Part shown: in pieces, positions 5,421 through 5,597 of the stretch
Layout: each line of letters opens with the position of its first letter
Position numbering within the stretch: position 1 is the stretch's first letter
Assembly (NCBI GenBank): GCA_049792875.1
Contig: JBARBI010000310.1
Coordinates: 1 to 5,597 of the forward strand
Source of the DNA: Sulfotelmatobacter sp049792875
GTDB taxonomy: Bacteria; Acidobacteriota; Terriglobia; Terriglobales; Acidobacteriaceae
DNA: 5,597 nt
Direction: 5' to 3'
Made by a program: the position numbers and the translations under genes
The notes under the pieces: model-generated
The model's database searches: none
What the model was told of the DNA's origin: nothing
The model's input: the letters and a program-made list of their open reading frames with translations, nothing else

Positions 5421-5597
5421 CTCGTTCCGGAGAATCTTTCGTTCAAACTCGGCAAGGATTGCCAGCAGGCCGGCTATGGCGGGTCCGGGTGGGGCGTGGT
5501 CAGGTCCAGAGCCTCAGTTCAGGAAAACAAAGGCGACGCCGAGATGTTCCAGTGCATGGAGTGTCGCCCGCCGATCGGTTACGGACCCACCCACCGG
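5421..5597 (-). pseudogene. Degenerate serine recombinase (resolvase/invertase family), catalytic-domain fragment
   Basis: Three minus-strand segments in different frames read in order as part of a serine recombinase. 5591-5517 gives GGSVTDRRATLHALEHLG then VAFVFL (family: GRSxxDLxxTLxxLxxLGVxFVSL). 5518-5492 gives TEALDLTTP. 5486-5421 gives AGLLAILAEFERKILRNE (family: AGLLAxxAEFERxxLRER, the E helix). Single-base insertions near 5517-5519 and within about 5486-5492 break the frame, so the gene is dead. The catalytic serine would be N-terminal, beyond the right edge. Similarity fades after ILR; a faint continuation (TQGCRLTGQ, near the GKRLGRP linker) may reach about 5356. These enzymes normally drive DNA inversion, resolution or transposition. 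This remnant lies directly outside the tyrosine-recombinase module. Confidence 0.7.

Noticed and set aside
5352..5597. Plus-strand frame open for 82 codons directly after the second recombinase's stop, in the same frame, as if the recombinase were longer or another gene followed.
   Set aside because: The opposite strand has clear serine recombinase blocks over the same bases, no start with an RBS lies near the beginning, and the recombinase is already complete. The open frame is an antisense by-product.

Overview
This is a moderately GC-rich bacterial window. The fragment at the left edge and the small helical protein next to it would suit an Acidobacteriota-like genome, but that is an impression from protein style and nothing here fixes the taxon. 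There are no rRNA or tRNA genes and no CRISPR array.

Left part (1-1410). A chromosomal minus-strand pair: the N-terminal part of a membrane-bound Fe-S oxidoreductase of the HdrD-like type (runs off at base 1), preceded by a 98-residue protein of unknown function. A sigma70-like promoter and an 8-bp inverted repeat lie upstream of the pair. The rest, to about 1410, is non-coding except for a possible remnant of a serine recombinase C-terminus.

Central part (about 1411-5373). A plus-strand four-gene module: a zinc-ribbon/HTH protein resembling the DUF6431 family (no normal start codon), a short DnaG-like primase (CHC2 zinc finger plus TOPRIM), and two different tyrosine recombinases with complete catalytic residues. 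The last three genes overlap by ATGA and must be translationally coupled. I read this as a tyrosine-recombinase mobile element that carries its own primase. Two related near-palindromes of the form ATTRRCCGGYYAATCG lie at its outer edges (1411-1426 and 5358-5373) and are candidate recombination sites or element ends.

Right part (5374-5597). A frameshifted minus-strand remnant of a serine recombinase catalytic domain, running off the right edge. The left-flank helix-turn-helix-like remnant is on the same strand and in the right order to be its C-terminus. The element may therefore have inserted into, and split, a resident serine recombinase gene. This last point is a hypothesis, not a demonstration.
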